Source: Fischerella sp. CENA71
GTDB lineage: Bacteria; Cyanobacteriota; Cyanobacteriia; Cyanobacteriales; Nostocaceae
Assembly: GCA_024239075.1 (NCBI GenBank)
Contig: JANBVI010000074.1
Span: 62,001 to 126,000, forward strand
Direction: 5' to 3'
DNA length: 64,000 bases
Positions 47,340-54,805 of the stretch are shown here, in pieces. Under the pieces are notes generated by a model, which made no database searches, was not told the origin of the DNA, and was given only the letters and a program-made list of their open reading frames with translations. The position numbers were made by a program, and so were the translations under genes. Every line of letters begins with the position of its first letter. Within the stretch, counting starts at the first letter, position 1.

Positions 47340-48320
47340 ATGAAAATCCAGAAATTACTAAAAATACTGACCTTTGCAACGAGTGCGATCGCACTGACTA
47401 CTACCAGTCTCTGGATTGGGAAACAAGCTTACTCCTGGCTCCCTCCTCAAGCGGCTGCTGAATCACAACTCGTTGATGACTTGATAAGCTTCTTAGTAAC
47501 ACTCGGAGCATTTATCTTCCTGGGTGTCACCGGAACCCTGATGTATTCAGTAATTTTCCATCGCGCGAAAAAAGGCGACATCAGCGATGGCCCACCCATA
47601 GAAGGAAATATCACCCTCGAAGTCGTCTGGACAGCCATTCCAATTATGCTGGTGTTGTGGATTGCTGGTTACAGCTACCAAATCTACGAGCAAATGGGGA
47701 TTCAAGGCCCAAATGAACATGTCCATTTCCGTATGCCGATGGGGATGGAATCAGCTTATGCAGCACCAAAGGAAGACGCGGGGACACGGGGACACGGGGA
47801 TGCGGGGAATTTATTAAAAACACTCTCCGCGTCACCCACTCTCCGCGTCTCCGCGTCTAACCTAGAGCCTGTAGAAAAAATCGACGTTCTTGCTAAACAA
47901 TGGGCTTGGGTCTTCCACTATCCAGAAAAGAATGTCACTAGTAGCGAACTGCACCTACCTGCTAATAAAAGAGTGCGTTTAGCACTGCAATCTGAAGACG
48001 TTCTTCATGGCTTGTACGTACCAGCCTTTCGCCTCAAACAAGACATAGTTCCCAACCAAACTATAGACTTTGAATTCACCCCCATTCGGCTGGGTAAATA
48101 TCAACTCACTGATTCTCAATACAGTGGTACATACTTTGCAACTATGCAAGCCGATGTTGTAGTTGAATCACCAGAAGATTATCATCAGTGGCTGACCAAA
48201 GCTGCAACCCGCAAACCTTCTCCAGCCAAAAATCAAGCAGCTTCTGAATATGCTCAAGCAGATGGCTGGACAACCGTCGTCCCTGCTGCACCTCCTCTGG
48301 TTAATTATCCTGGTTCATAG
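47340..48320 (+). CDS. coxB: Heme-copper oxidase subunit II lacking CuA (cox3/ARTO type)
   Basis: Subunit II, 326 aa, with two N-terminal membrane helices (about 45-72 and 92-112) and a periplasmic cupredoxin domain. In CuA-type subunits the end reads C-x-x-x-C-x-x-x-H-x-x-M. Here it reads DSQYSGTYFATMQADVV, where both cysteines and the histidine are absent, so CuA cannot form. This points to a quinol-type alternative oxidase (ARTO), like cox3 of Anabaena, which is active in heterocysts. Residues about 146-173 are an extra Gly/Asp/Ser-rich stretch encoded by the GC-rich palindromic repeat, placed before the cupredoxin fold. The gene symbol is generic. Confidence 0.9.
   Translation: MKIQKLLKILTFATSAIALTTTSLWIGKQAYSWLPPQAAAESQLVDDLISFLVTLGAFIFLGVTGTLMYSVIFHRAKKGDISDGPPIEGNITLEVVWTAIPIMLVLWIAGYSYQIYEQMGIQGPNEHVHFRMPMGMESAYAAPKEDAGTRGHGDAGNLLKTLSASPTLRVSASNLEPVEKIDVLAKQWAWVFHYPEKNVTSSELHLPANKRVRLALQSEDVLHGLYVPAFRLKQDIVPNQTIDFEFTPIRLGKYQLTDSQYSGTYFATMQADVVVESPEDYHQWLTKAATRKPSPAKNQAASEYAQADGWTTVVPAAPPLVNYPGS
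47774..47858. repeat. GC-rich palindromic repeat inserted in frame in coxB
   Basis: The arm GACGCGGGGACACGGGGACA, an A/T-rich centre (AATTTATTAAAAACA) and the arm CTCCGCGTC...CTCCGCGTCTCCGCGTCT. It is translated as DAGTRGHGDAG, then a Leu/Lys/Thr centre, then SASPTLRVSAS. The frame is the same as in the nifE copy. Confidence 0.85.
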
Positions 48321-48332
48321 GAAAACAAAGCG

Positions 48333-50036
48333 ATGACCAACATTACTATCGAAAGTATCGGTATCGCAGGTGAACAAACCCATCACCCCAGTCCCGATAA
48401 CTGGAAGCGATACTTCAGCTTTAGCACCGACCACAAAGTTATTGGTATTCAGTACCTTGTTACTTCATTCATCTTCTTCCTAGTTGGCGGTATCTTTGCA
48501 ATGATACTGCGGGGAGAACTCATCACCCCTGATTCAGATTTGATTGACCGTACCATGTACAACGGCATGTTTACCATGCATGGTACTGTCATGTTATTCC
48601 TGTGGACATTCCCATCCTTAGTTGGTATAGCTAACTACCTCGTACCCCTGATGATTGGGGCGCGAGATATGGCATTTCCTCGCCTGAATGCTGCCGCTTT
48701 TTGGATGGTTCCAGTCGTCGGCATCCTGTTGATGGCTAGCTTTTTTGTTCCTGGTGGTCCAGCCCAAGCTGGCTGGTGGTCTTACCCGCCAGTCAGTCTC
48801 CAAAATCCCACAGGTAACTTAATTAACGGACAAGTCATCTGGTTGTTGGCAGTGGCAATTTCTGGTGTGTCTTCTATTATGGGGGCAGTCAACTTTGTTA
48901 CCACAATTGTCAAGATGCGCGCACCAGGGATGACCTTCTTTAGAATGCCCCTGTTTGTTTGGGCAGTATTCAGCGCTCAAATTATCCAACTTTTCGGACT
49001 TCCAGCGCTGACAGCAGGCGCAGTCATGCTGTTACTTGACCTCACCGTTGGTACTGGCTTTTTTAATCCAGCTAATGGTGGTAATCCAGTCATGTTCCAG
49101 CACTACTTCTGGTTCTATTCACACCCTGCTGTTTACGTGATTATTCTGCCCATCTTTGGGATTTTCTCAGAGATATTCCCGGTTTATGCTCGTAAGCCTT
49201 TATTTGGTTATAAAGTAGTCGCCGTTTCCTCAATCTTAATTGCCGTAGTCAGTGCGATCGTCTGGGTACACCACATGTATGTCAGTGGTACTCCTGGTTG
49301 GATGCGGATGCTTTTCATGTTGACAACTATGTTTGTCTCTGTACCCACTGGGATTAAAGTATTTGCCTGGGTAGCGACAATTTGGGGCGGTAAATTGCGC
49401 CTAACTACACCAATGTTGTTTGCCTTGGGTGGATTGGTGTTGTTTGTCTTCGCCGGAATTACAGGTATCATGCTGTCTTCTGTGCCTGTGGATGTTCACG
49501 TAAATAATACTTACTTTGTTGTTGGTCACTTCCACTATGTCCTTTACGGGACGGTAACGATGGGGATGTATGCAGCCATCTACCACTGGTTCCCCAAGAT
49601 GACGGGCAAAATGTACTACGAAGGCTTGGGTAAGTTGCATTTTTGGTTAGCGTTTATTGGTACTAATCTTAACTTCTTCCCTATGCATCCATTAGGTTTA
49701 CAAGGGATGTTGCGTAGAGTTGCTTCCTACGCTCCAGAGTATGAGTTATGGAATATTGTTGCTAGTGTTGGTGCATTTATGTTAGGTATGTCTACTCTAC
49801 CTTTTATTCTTAATATGATTAGTGCTTGGGTAGGTGGCGAACAAGCATCGGCTAATCCTTGGCAAGCTATTGGTTTGGAATGGGAAGTTTCTTCACCACC
49901 ACCTGTAGAAAATTTTGAAGAGATTCCTATTGTAATTAGTGAGCCTTATGGATATGGAAAATCAGAGCCGTTAGTTGCTCAAACTAATAGCCATAACTAT
50001 CTATCTACTAACCCTACTTTGACGAGTGTAGATTGA
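48333..50036 (+). CDS. coxA: Heme-copper oxidase subunit I
   Basis: The catalytic subunit with low-spin heme and the heme-CuB centre. The 567-aa product has 12 membrane helices. The ligand motifs are MHGTVMLFLW (low-spin heme His), SHPAVYVIILPIFGIF (CuB His), WVHHMYVSGTPGW (CuB His pair) and VVGHFHYVLYG (heme ligands). The proton-channel Tyr is in HPAVYVI. It lies 12 bp after coxB. Together with the CuA-less subunit II it forms a quinol oxidase of the cox3 group. In heterocysts such oxidases lower oxygen for nitrogenase. Confidence 0.96.
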   Translation: MTNITIESIGIAGEQTHHPSPDNWKRYFSFSTDHKVIGIQYLVTSFIFFLVGGIFAMILRGELITPDSDLIDRTMYNGMFTMHGTVMLFLWTFPSLVGIANYLVPLMIGARDMAFPRLNAAAFWMVPVVGILLMASFFVPGGPAQAGWWSYPPVSLQNPTGNLINGQVIWLLAVAISGVSSIMGAVNFVTTIVKMRAPGMTFFRMPLFVWAVFSAQIIQLFGLPALTAGAVMLLLDLTVGTGFFNPANGGNPVMFQHYFWFYSHPAVYVIILPIFGIFSEIFPVYARKPLFGYKVVAVSSILIAVVSAIVWVHHMYVSGTPGWMRMLFMLTTMFVSVPTGIKVFAWVATIWGGKLRLTTPMLFALGGLVLFVFAGITGIMLSSVPVDVHVNNTYFVVGHFHYVLYGTVTMGMYAAIYHWFPKMTGKMYYEGLGKLHFWLAFIGTNLNFFPMHPLGLQGMLRRVASYAPEYELWNIVASVGAFMLGMSTLPFILNMISAWVGGEQASANPWQAIGLEWEVSSPPPVENFEEIPIVISEPYGYGKSEPLVAQTNSHNYLSTNPTLTSVD

Positions 50037-50148
50037 TGCGGCTAGATAATGCGGAGAGTTATGTAAGAAGGTTCTCCGCATCTTCATTGAATAAGAACCG
50101 CAGAGGACGCAGAGTATACAGAGAAAGAGAGTAAGGAGAATTTCAGGA

Positions 50149-50751
50149 ATGGACGGTTATATAATTTCAGAGGAGTTGCAGCTGCATCACGCAGAGCATA
50201 CTCACGATGAAGAAGGCAATAAAATGTTTGGCTTCGTCGTATTTTTGCTATCTGAAAGTGTTATTTTTCTCAGCTTTTTTGCCGGATATATTATTTATAA
50301 ACTCACAACCCCTAATTGGTTGCCACCAGGGGTTGATGGGTTAGAAGTTGTAGCACCTGCAATCAATACAGTAGTTTTAGTTGCTAGTAGTTTTGTAATT
50401 TATTTGGCTGAACGTGCGCTGCAACGTCACAATTTGTGGAGATATCGCCTGTTTTTGTTAGCAACTATGGCGATGGGAACTTACTTTTTGATTGGACAGG
50501 CGATTGAGTGGAGAGGTCTGGAATTTGGTTTTACTTCTGGCGCGTTTGGTGGAATGTTTTATCTGCTAACGGGTTTTCACGGTTTGCATGTTTTGACTGG
50601 AATTTTGTTACAGTTAATTATTTTGGTGCGTTCTTTTATTCCAGGTAATTTTGAATCTGGTCATTTTGGTGTGAATGCAACTTCACTTTTCTGGCACTTT
50701 GTGGATGTGATTTGGATTGTGTTGTTTGTGCTTCTCTACGTTTGGCAATAA
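50149..50751 (+). CDS. coxC: Heme-copper oxidase subunit III
   Basis: A 200-aa subunit III with five membrane helices. Family motifs are MFGFVVFLLSESVIFLSFFA, LLTGFHGLHVLTGILLQLII and TSLFWHFVDVIWIVLFVLLY at the C-terminus. It is the last gene of the DUF2231-DUF2231-coxB-coxA-coxC operon. AAGGAG lies upstream of the ATG. The length is typical of bacterial subunit III without the two extra N-terminal helices. Confidence 0.95.
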   Translation: MDGYIISEELQLHHAEHTHDEEGNKMFGFVVFLLSESVIFLSFFAGYIIYKLTTPNWLPPGVDGLEVVAPAINTVVLVASSFVIYLAERALQRHNLWRYRLFLLATMAMGTYFLIGQAIEWRGLEFGFTSGAFGGMFYLLTGFHGLHVLTGILLQLIILVRSFIPGNFESGHFGVNATSLFWHFVDVIWIVLFVLLYVWQ

Positions 50752-51445
50752 ATGTAGATTGCCAGGTATTGTTAATATTCGCCTCAAAATCAAAAAACCA
50801 AAATCAACTATAAACCGTCTTGGGTTACTTTTGTTCTCAAGCGGTTTATTTATGTTTTGCTCTAAGTACGTAAATTCCAGAGATTTTAATCTAAGCACAA
50901 AACTCAAATGCAATTAAGAGGTTATGAAAAATTGATTAAATGTGTCTTAACTGTCTTAAATGTCTAAAATGTCCTTGCATTCTCATTAATATTCTGAGAA
51001 AGTAAAATTTATCAAGCTTATAAACATACATTTCAAGCAACTTTCACTCTTTGCAAAAGTCAAGCTAGACGCTTTCAGACAGCGACTATGTACGCTGCTG
51101 CAATAGTATTCTGCCCGGATTAATGTCTTGTGGCAAAAATTGTTGTGTTGAGTTGTCTTTTGCGTGCTTATACAGTTATTGGAATACAAGGCAAAACCAT
51201 GAACTTATTACGCAAACCTTCCCAAGCAAGAAATGGCAACAGTGGTTTTGATTTGAATCTGGTCGGCTTTATATAGCTGGCTAGATTCAACTTCTGGACA
51301 ATGCGGCGGTTGCTAACCATAAGAATGTCTTTGTATCTAGTTTTTCAGTCAGCAGTTTCTTAAACAGAAACAACCAGAAGCTTGAAGCTTTATTTTTGCT
51401 ATCACTTTGCTCAAGTTGAGCCATTTTGTAACCAAAGGTGAATGT
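50752..51445. other. 700-bp spacer between the oxidase operon and protease gene
   Basis: No recognised gene. Near 50805-50850 lies a dyad, AAACCGTCTTGGG...CTCAAGCGGTTTATTT, which may terminate the cox operon. A 25-codon frame at 51199-51276 (MNLLRKPSQARNGNSGFDLN and five more) begins with ATG just upstream of the protease gene. Its status is uncertain, so it is not annotated as a gene. Confidence 0.45.
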
Positions 51446-51928
51446 ATGGCAGAACTTAATTTCACGATATACGCACAAGAAAATACTAACTGGTGCTGGG
51501 CTGGTTGCTCATATAGTGTTGCCAAGTTTTATGACCCAGCAACCTCTTGGACGCAATGCAGTATAGTTAATGCTGAACTTGGACGCACAGATTGTTGCAC
51601 TAACGGTTCCTCTTCTGCTTGTAATCAACCTTGGTTGTTAGACAGGGCGCTTACAAGAGTAGGGTACTTCTATAAAATGTACACTGGTCAACCTACTCTG
51701 GGAGATGTCGAAGCAGAACTCTCTCGTGGAACCCCTTTTGGTGCGCGGATTGGTTGGTCCGGTGGTGGCGGTCACTTCGTGGTGGTGTCAGGTGCCAGCA
51801 CTTCTACTGGGTACGTTACAGTTAAAGACCCTTGGGGTGGGGCTACCAAGTATATGCCCTGGAACACGTTCCGCAATTACTACGAAAACAATGGTCAGTT
51901 GACGCACTATTACGAGACTAAATTCTAA
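51446..51928 (+). CDS. Papain-like cysteine protease (AvrRpt2/C70-like)
   Basis: A 160-aa protein with the catalytic layout of papain-like C39/C70 peptidases: the oxyanion Gln11 and nucleophile Cys17 in QENTNWCWAGCSYSVAKFY, His110 in GGGGHFVVVSG and Asp128 in VKDPWGG. The organisation (short, one domain, DPWGG after the His) resembles AvrRpt2-type peptidases. There is no signal peptide. Several additional cysteines (CSIV, DCCTNG, ACNQ) might form disulfides if it is exported. A co-oriented gene follows after 30 bp. The substrate is not known; defence, secretion or peptide processing are all possible. Confidence 0.8.
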   Translation: MAELNFTIYAQENTNWCWAGCSYSVAKFYDPATSWTQCSIVNAELGRTDCCTNGSSSACNQPWLLDRALTRVGYFYKMYTGQPTLGDVEAELSRGTPFGARIGWSGGGGHFVVVSGASTSTGYVTVKDPWGGATKYMPWNTFRNYYENNGQLTHYYETKF

Positions 51929-51958
51929 ACTTGGTCATGCAAATGAGGAGAAAATATC

Positions 51959-52573
51959 ATGCCAGTCAAACTTAAACAACCACCAGCTAAATCGCAACAA
52001 GCGTTAGTTGAAGGACTCAACAATTTACCTCCTGGACTAGCACGTTCCAAAAAGGGTCGTTCTTTTGCCGAAAGTGCGAGTAACTTTAAACCAGGCTCAC
52101 CTAACTTAGTACAACACCCCGTCTATAGCGTGGGTTTGCAAGAATTAGCAGAGAGCGGTTTAGCCAATGCTAAACAAATTAGTTGGCGCTATGTGTACCC
52201 TAAACGCAACAACACTGACGATGAATTTGCAGTGGAAGTTGCCATAGATGAGAATGAACAAAACCATACCTTCTTGAATACGGAAGAAGGAGAATTTGTA
52301 CCAGGGACAATCTCAGCCTTCAAAAAAGCTGAACGTCTAGAGCGTTCAAAAAAACATGATTATGAATTGCGAGTGTTAAAAGTTCCTGGTATTTATCTGT
52401 TTGCTTTGTGGCTCAAAGACGAGCAAGGCGATAATGACATTTTTATTCCGCTCGTAGAGGCTAGCCCACAACTGCAAGCTAAAGAAGAGTACTCTAAGGA
52501 AGAGTTTGAGAGAATATTGCGCCAAGATGCTCAACAGCAATTGCAAGCACAGCAGCAATTACAATTCCCTTAA
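51959..52573 (+). CDS. Hypothetical partner protein of the papain-like protease
   Basis: A 204-aa cytosolic protein without recognised domains. It begins MPVKLKQPPAKSQQALVEGL. A beta-rich centre follows (ISWRYVYPKRNNTDDEFAVE, ELRVLKVPGIYLFALWLKDE), and the Gln-rich helix QDAQQQLQAQQQLQFP closes it. GAGGAG stands ahead of the ATG, and the gene is 30 bp after the protease gene on the same strand, so the two are almost surely an operon. It might be a substrate, inhibitor or targeting partner, but nothing in the sequence decides this. Confidence 0.65.
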   Translation: MPVKLKQPPAKSQQALVEGLNNLPPGLARSKKGRSFAESASNFKPGSPNLVQHPVYSVGLQELAESGLANAKQISWRYVYPKRNNTDDEFAVEVAIDENEQNHTFLNTEEGEFVPGTISAFKKAERLERSKKHDYELRVLKVPGIYLFALWLKDEQGDNDIFIPLVEASPQLQAKEEYSKEEFERILRQDAQQQLQAQQQLQFP

Positions 52574-52765
52574 CCAACTGACGGCGATACACCACCGCTA
52601 GGAGGGTCTATGGCATAATGCATTTTGAGCTACCAGAGTGCCATTCTCTCATCCCACATTTAGCTAAATGACTCCTAAAGTAACACAAAGTCCAAACTGT
52701 AAGGTACTCCCGACGCCGAGGCTTTGCCTACGGCGCGGGATTTGTTTGTTTATTTATCTTTAGTT

Positions 52766-53506
52766 TCAAGCAACTCCCCCGTTAACGCGGATATTTTGTC
52801 CAGTAATCCATCTTGCTTCGTCGCTAGCAAGAAATGCTACCACATCGGCAATATCTTGGACTTGTCCCAATCCTCCTAATGCGGATGCTTGCGCTAAACG
52901 GTTGATTTGTTCTTCGGTTTTACCTTGGCGGAATAGTTCTGTGTCTGTGGGGCCAGGTGAGATAGCATTAACTGTAATACCTCTGCTACCTAGTTCTTTG
53001 GCTACTATGCGTGTGATTTGTTCCACAGCACCTTTCGTTCCGACATAAGCGCTGTAGGTAGGTAACATCATCGCTGTTGTGGTTGAAGAAAAGTTAATAA
53101 TGCGTCCACCATTTTGCATATGGTGTGCGGCTTGTTGACAAGCAAAATATGTACCTTTGACGTTAACAGCAAAAATGTTATCAAACTCTGCTTCTGTGAC
53201 TTCTGTAATTGGTTTATATACTATCGCTCCGGCATTATTTACCAAAATATCAACCTTGCCAAAGGTTTCAATAGTTTGGTCAAAAAGTTTTTGAATCTCA
53301 GTGACTTTACTAATATCTGCTTGTACAGCGATCGCTTTGCTGCCTAATTTTTCGATTTCGGCGACAACTTCTTGCGCCTTTTGGGCATTTCCTGCATAGT
53401 TAACAGTAATCGACGCTTCTTGTTCTGCTAATTTTAACGCGATCGCACGTCCAATTCCCCTCGATGCACCTGTCACAATCGCAACTTTTCCTGCTAAAGA
53501 TGGCAT
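52766..53506 (-). CDS. Short-chain dehydrogenase/reductase (SDR)
   Basis: A classical SDR of 246 aa using NAD(P)H. It has the cofactor loop GKVAIVTGASRGIGRAIALK, NNAGAI, the catalytic Ser in IINFSSTTTAMM, Tyr and Lys in YSAYVGTKGAVEQ, and the C-terminal TGQNIRVNGGVA. It resembles 3-oxoacyl reductase or glucose-dehydrogenase-like SDRs; the substrate is unknown. The start at 53506 (MPSLAGK) is chosen because AGGGG lies six bases upstream. The longer frame would run through the 21-bp repeats upstream and translate them as NDKSLCH-type units. Confidence 0.9.
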   Translation of the reverse strand: MPSLAGKVAIVTGASRGIGRAIALKLAEQEASITVNYAGNAQKAQEVVAEIEKLGSKAIAVQADISKVTEIQKLFDQTIETFGKVDILVNNAGAIVYKPITEVTEAEFDNIFAVNVKGTYFACQQAAHHMQNGGRIINFSSTTTAMMLPTYSAYVGTKGAVEQITRIVAKELGSRGITVNAISPGPTDTELFRQGKTEEQINRLAQASALGGLGQVQDIADVVAFLASDEARWITGQNIRVNGGVA

Positions 53507-53568
53507 AATCATCCCCTGTGCAAATTGGTACTTATAGTTAACTAAGTTGCTCTCATTTTTAAACAAGC

Positions 53569-53646
53569 TGTCGTAACGACACAAACTTTTGTCGTTATGA
53601 CACAAACTTCTGTCGTTATGACACAAACTTTTGTCGTTAGGACACG
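53569..53646. promoter_or_regulatory. Three 21-bp direct repeats with internal dyads upstream of the SDR gene
   Basis: Units GACACAAACTTTTGTCGTTAT start at 53578, 53599 and 53620, with partial units at both ends. Each has ACGACA/TGTCGT half-sites forming an inverted repeat across the unit boundary. The array ends 63 bp upstream of the SDR start, a usual place for multiple operator sites spaced by about two helical turns. The regulator is unknown. Confidence 0.6.
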
Positions 53647-53694
53647 ATAGTTTGATTACTTTATCGCACAATACGCTTAGTGATCAGATAATTG

Positions 53695-53782
53695 ATCCAG
53701 CATAAAAAATGGTAGAGATGTTGCAATGCTACGTCTCTACAGAGTTTAAATGTCAATCTATTTATCTTAATCTCAACAAATA
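53695..53782. repeat. Degenerate remnant of the MITE family
   Basis: Contains GGTAGAGATGTTGCAATGCT and ACGTCTCTAC forming a hairpin, followed by GTTTAAATGTCAATCTATTT and ATCTTA, which match the right half of the MITEs at 18843 and 57136. Ends and target duplication are not clear. Confidence 0.5.
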
Positions 53783-54523
53783 TTATCTTCTAGTAGCGCT
53801 CAAATAACTTGCTAAAGCTTCAGAACCACCGATGTGTTGACCATCAATAAATACTTGGGGAACAGTTGTTGCACCTGCGATCGCTTTTAAGGAATGAGTA
53901 GTTGCATCTTTACCCAAGACAATTTCTTCGTAGTCTAAACCATTTTGTTTGAGCATTTCTTTAGCACGCGCACAGTAGGGACAACCAGGTTTTGTAAACA
54001 GAGAAACCAAGCTTGGTTTGACTGCGCTTGGGTTAATATATCTCAGCATCGTCTCAGCATCAGATACCTTAAATGGATCACCTGGTTCTTCAGGTTCAAT
54101 GAACATCTTTTCAACAACGCCATCTTTGACTAACATTGAATAGCGCCAAGAGCGTTTGCCAAATCCCAGGTCTGATTTATCGACTAGCATACCCATGCCT
54201 TCAGTAAAATCACCATTGCCATCGGGTATAAAAGTTAGATTTTCTGCTTCCTGATCCTTTGCCCATTCATTCATCACAAAGGTATCATTAACAGAGATAC
54301 AGACAATTTCATCTACACCATTGTCTTTGAAGGTTTTTGCCAATTGATTGTAGCCCGGAACATGAGTTGATGAACAAGTGGGTGTAAAAGCCCCAGGTAG
54401 AGAAAAAACTACAACAGTCTTACCTTTAAATAATTCATCAGTTGTCACATTCACCCACTGATCATTCTGGCGCAGACGAAACGTGGTGTTGGGAACTCTT
54501 TTTCCTTCATTATTTGGCAACAT
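53783..54523 (-). CDS. Peroxiredoxin-glutaredoxin fusion (Prx5-Grx hybrid)
   Basis: A two-domain thiol peroxidase of 246 aa. The N-terminal Prx5-type domain (about 1-160) has the peroxidatic Cys in [17 protein letters not shown]. The C-terminal glutaredoxin (about 170-245) has the redox pair CPYC ([15 protein letters not shown]) and the [15 protein letters not shown] segment. The fusion lets glutathione reduce the peroxidase directly; such hybrids are known in cyanobacteria and Haemophilus-type bacteria. The start is MLPNNEG, with AGGAG seven bases upstream. Upstream in-frame residues are not conserved. Confidence 0.93.
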   Translation of the reverse strand: MLPNNEGKRVPNTTFRLRQNDQWVNVTTDELFKGKTVVVFSLPGAFTPTCSSTHVPGYNQLAKTFKDNGVDEIVCISVNDTFVMNEWAKDQEAENLTFIPDGNGDFTEGMGMLVDKSDLGFGKRSWRYSMLVKDGVVEKMFIEPEEPGDPFKVSDAETMLRYINPSAVKPSLVSLFTKPGCPYCARAKEMLKQNGLDYEEIVLGKDATTHSLKAIAGATTVPQVFIDGQHIGGSEALASYLSATRR

Positions 54524-54656
54524 AGGTTTATCTCCTGGTGAATTTCTCAACCTAAAGCGTATTCATTTCGAGTACACATGTCAAGTTATTCCTCTACGCC
54601 TTGATAGGGATTTGGAGTGAGGAGTAACGAGTGTGAGAAGTAAGCAATGGGAAAAG

Positions 54657-54803
54657 ACGTGGTGAAGGGGAGAGGGGGAGACGCGGTGAATCAATCAAAA
54701 ATATTCTCCATGTCTCCGTGTCCCCACCTCTCCATGTCTCCGTGTCCCCACCTCCCCGTGTCTCCGTGTCTCCCTTTTCCCCGCGTCTCCTCATCTCCGC
54801 GTC
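54657..54803. repeat. Extended GC-rich palindromic repeat after the amylase gene
   Basis: The G-rich arm has GGGGAGAGGGGGAGACGCGG, an A/T-rich centre ATCAATCAAAAATATT, and a long C-rich arm with repeated TCTCCGTGTCCCCACCTC units. It is the largest member of the family in the window, overlapping nothing coding. It may act as a terminator for the amylase gene. Confidence 0.8.
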
Positions 54804-54805
54804 AA

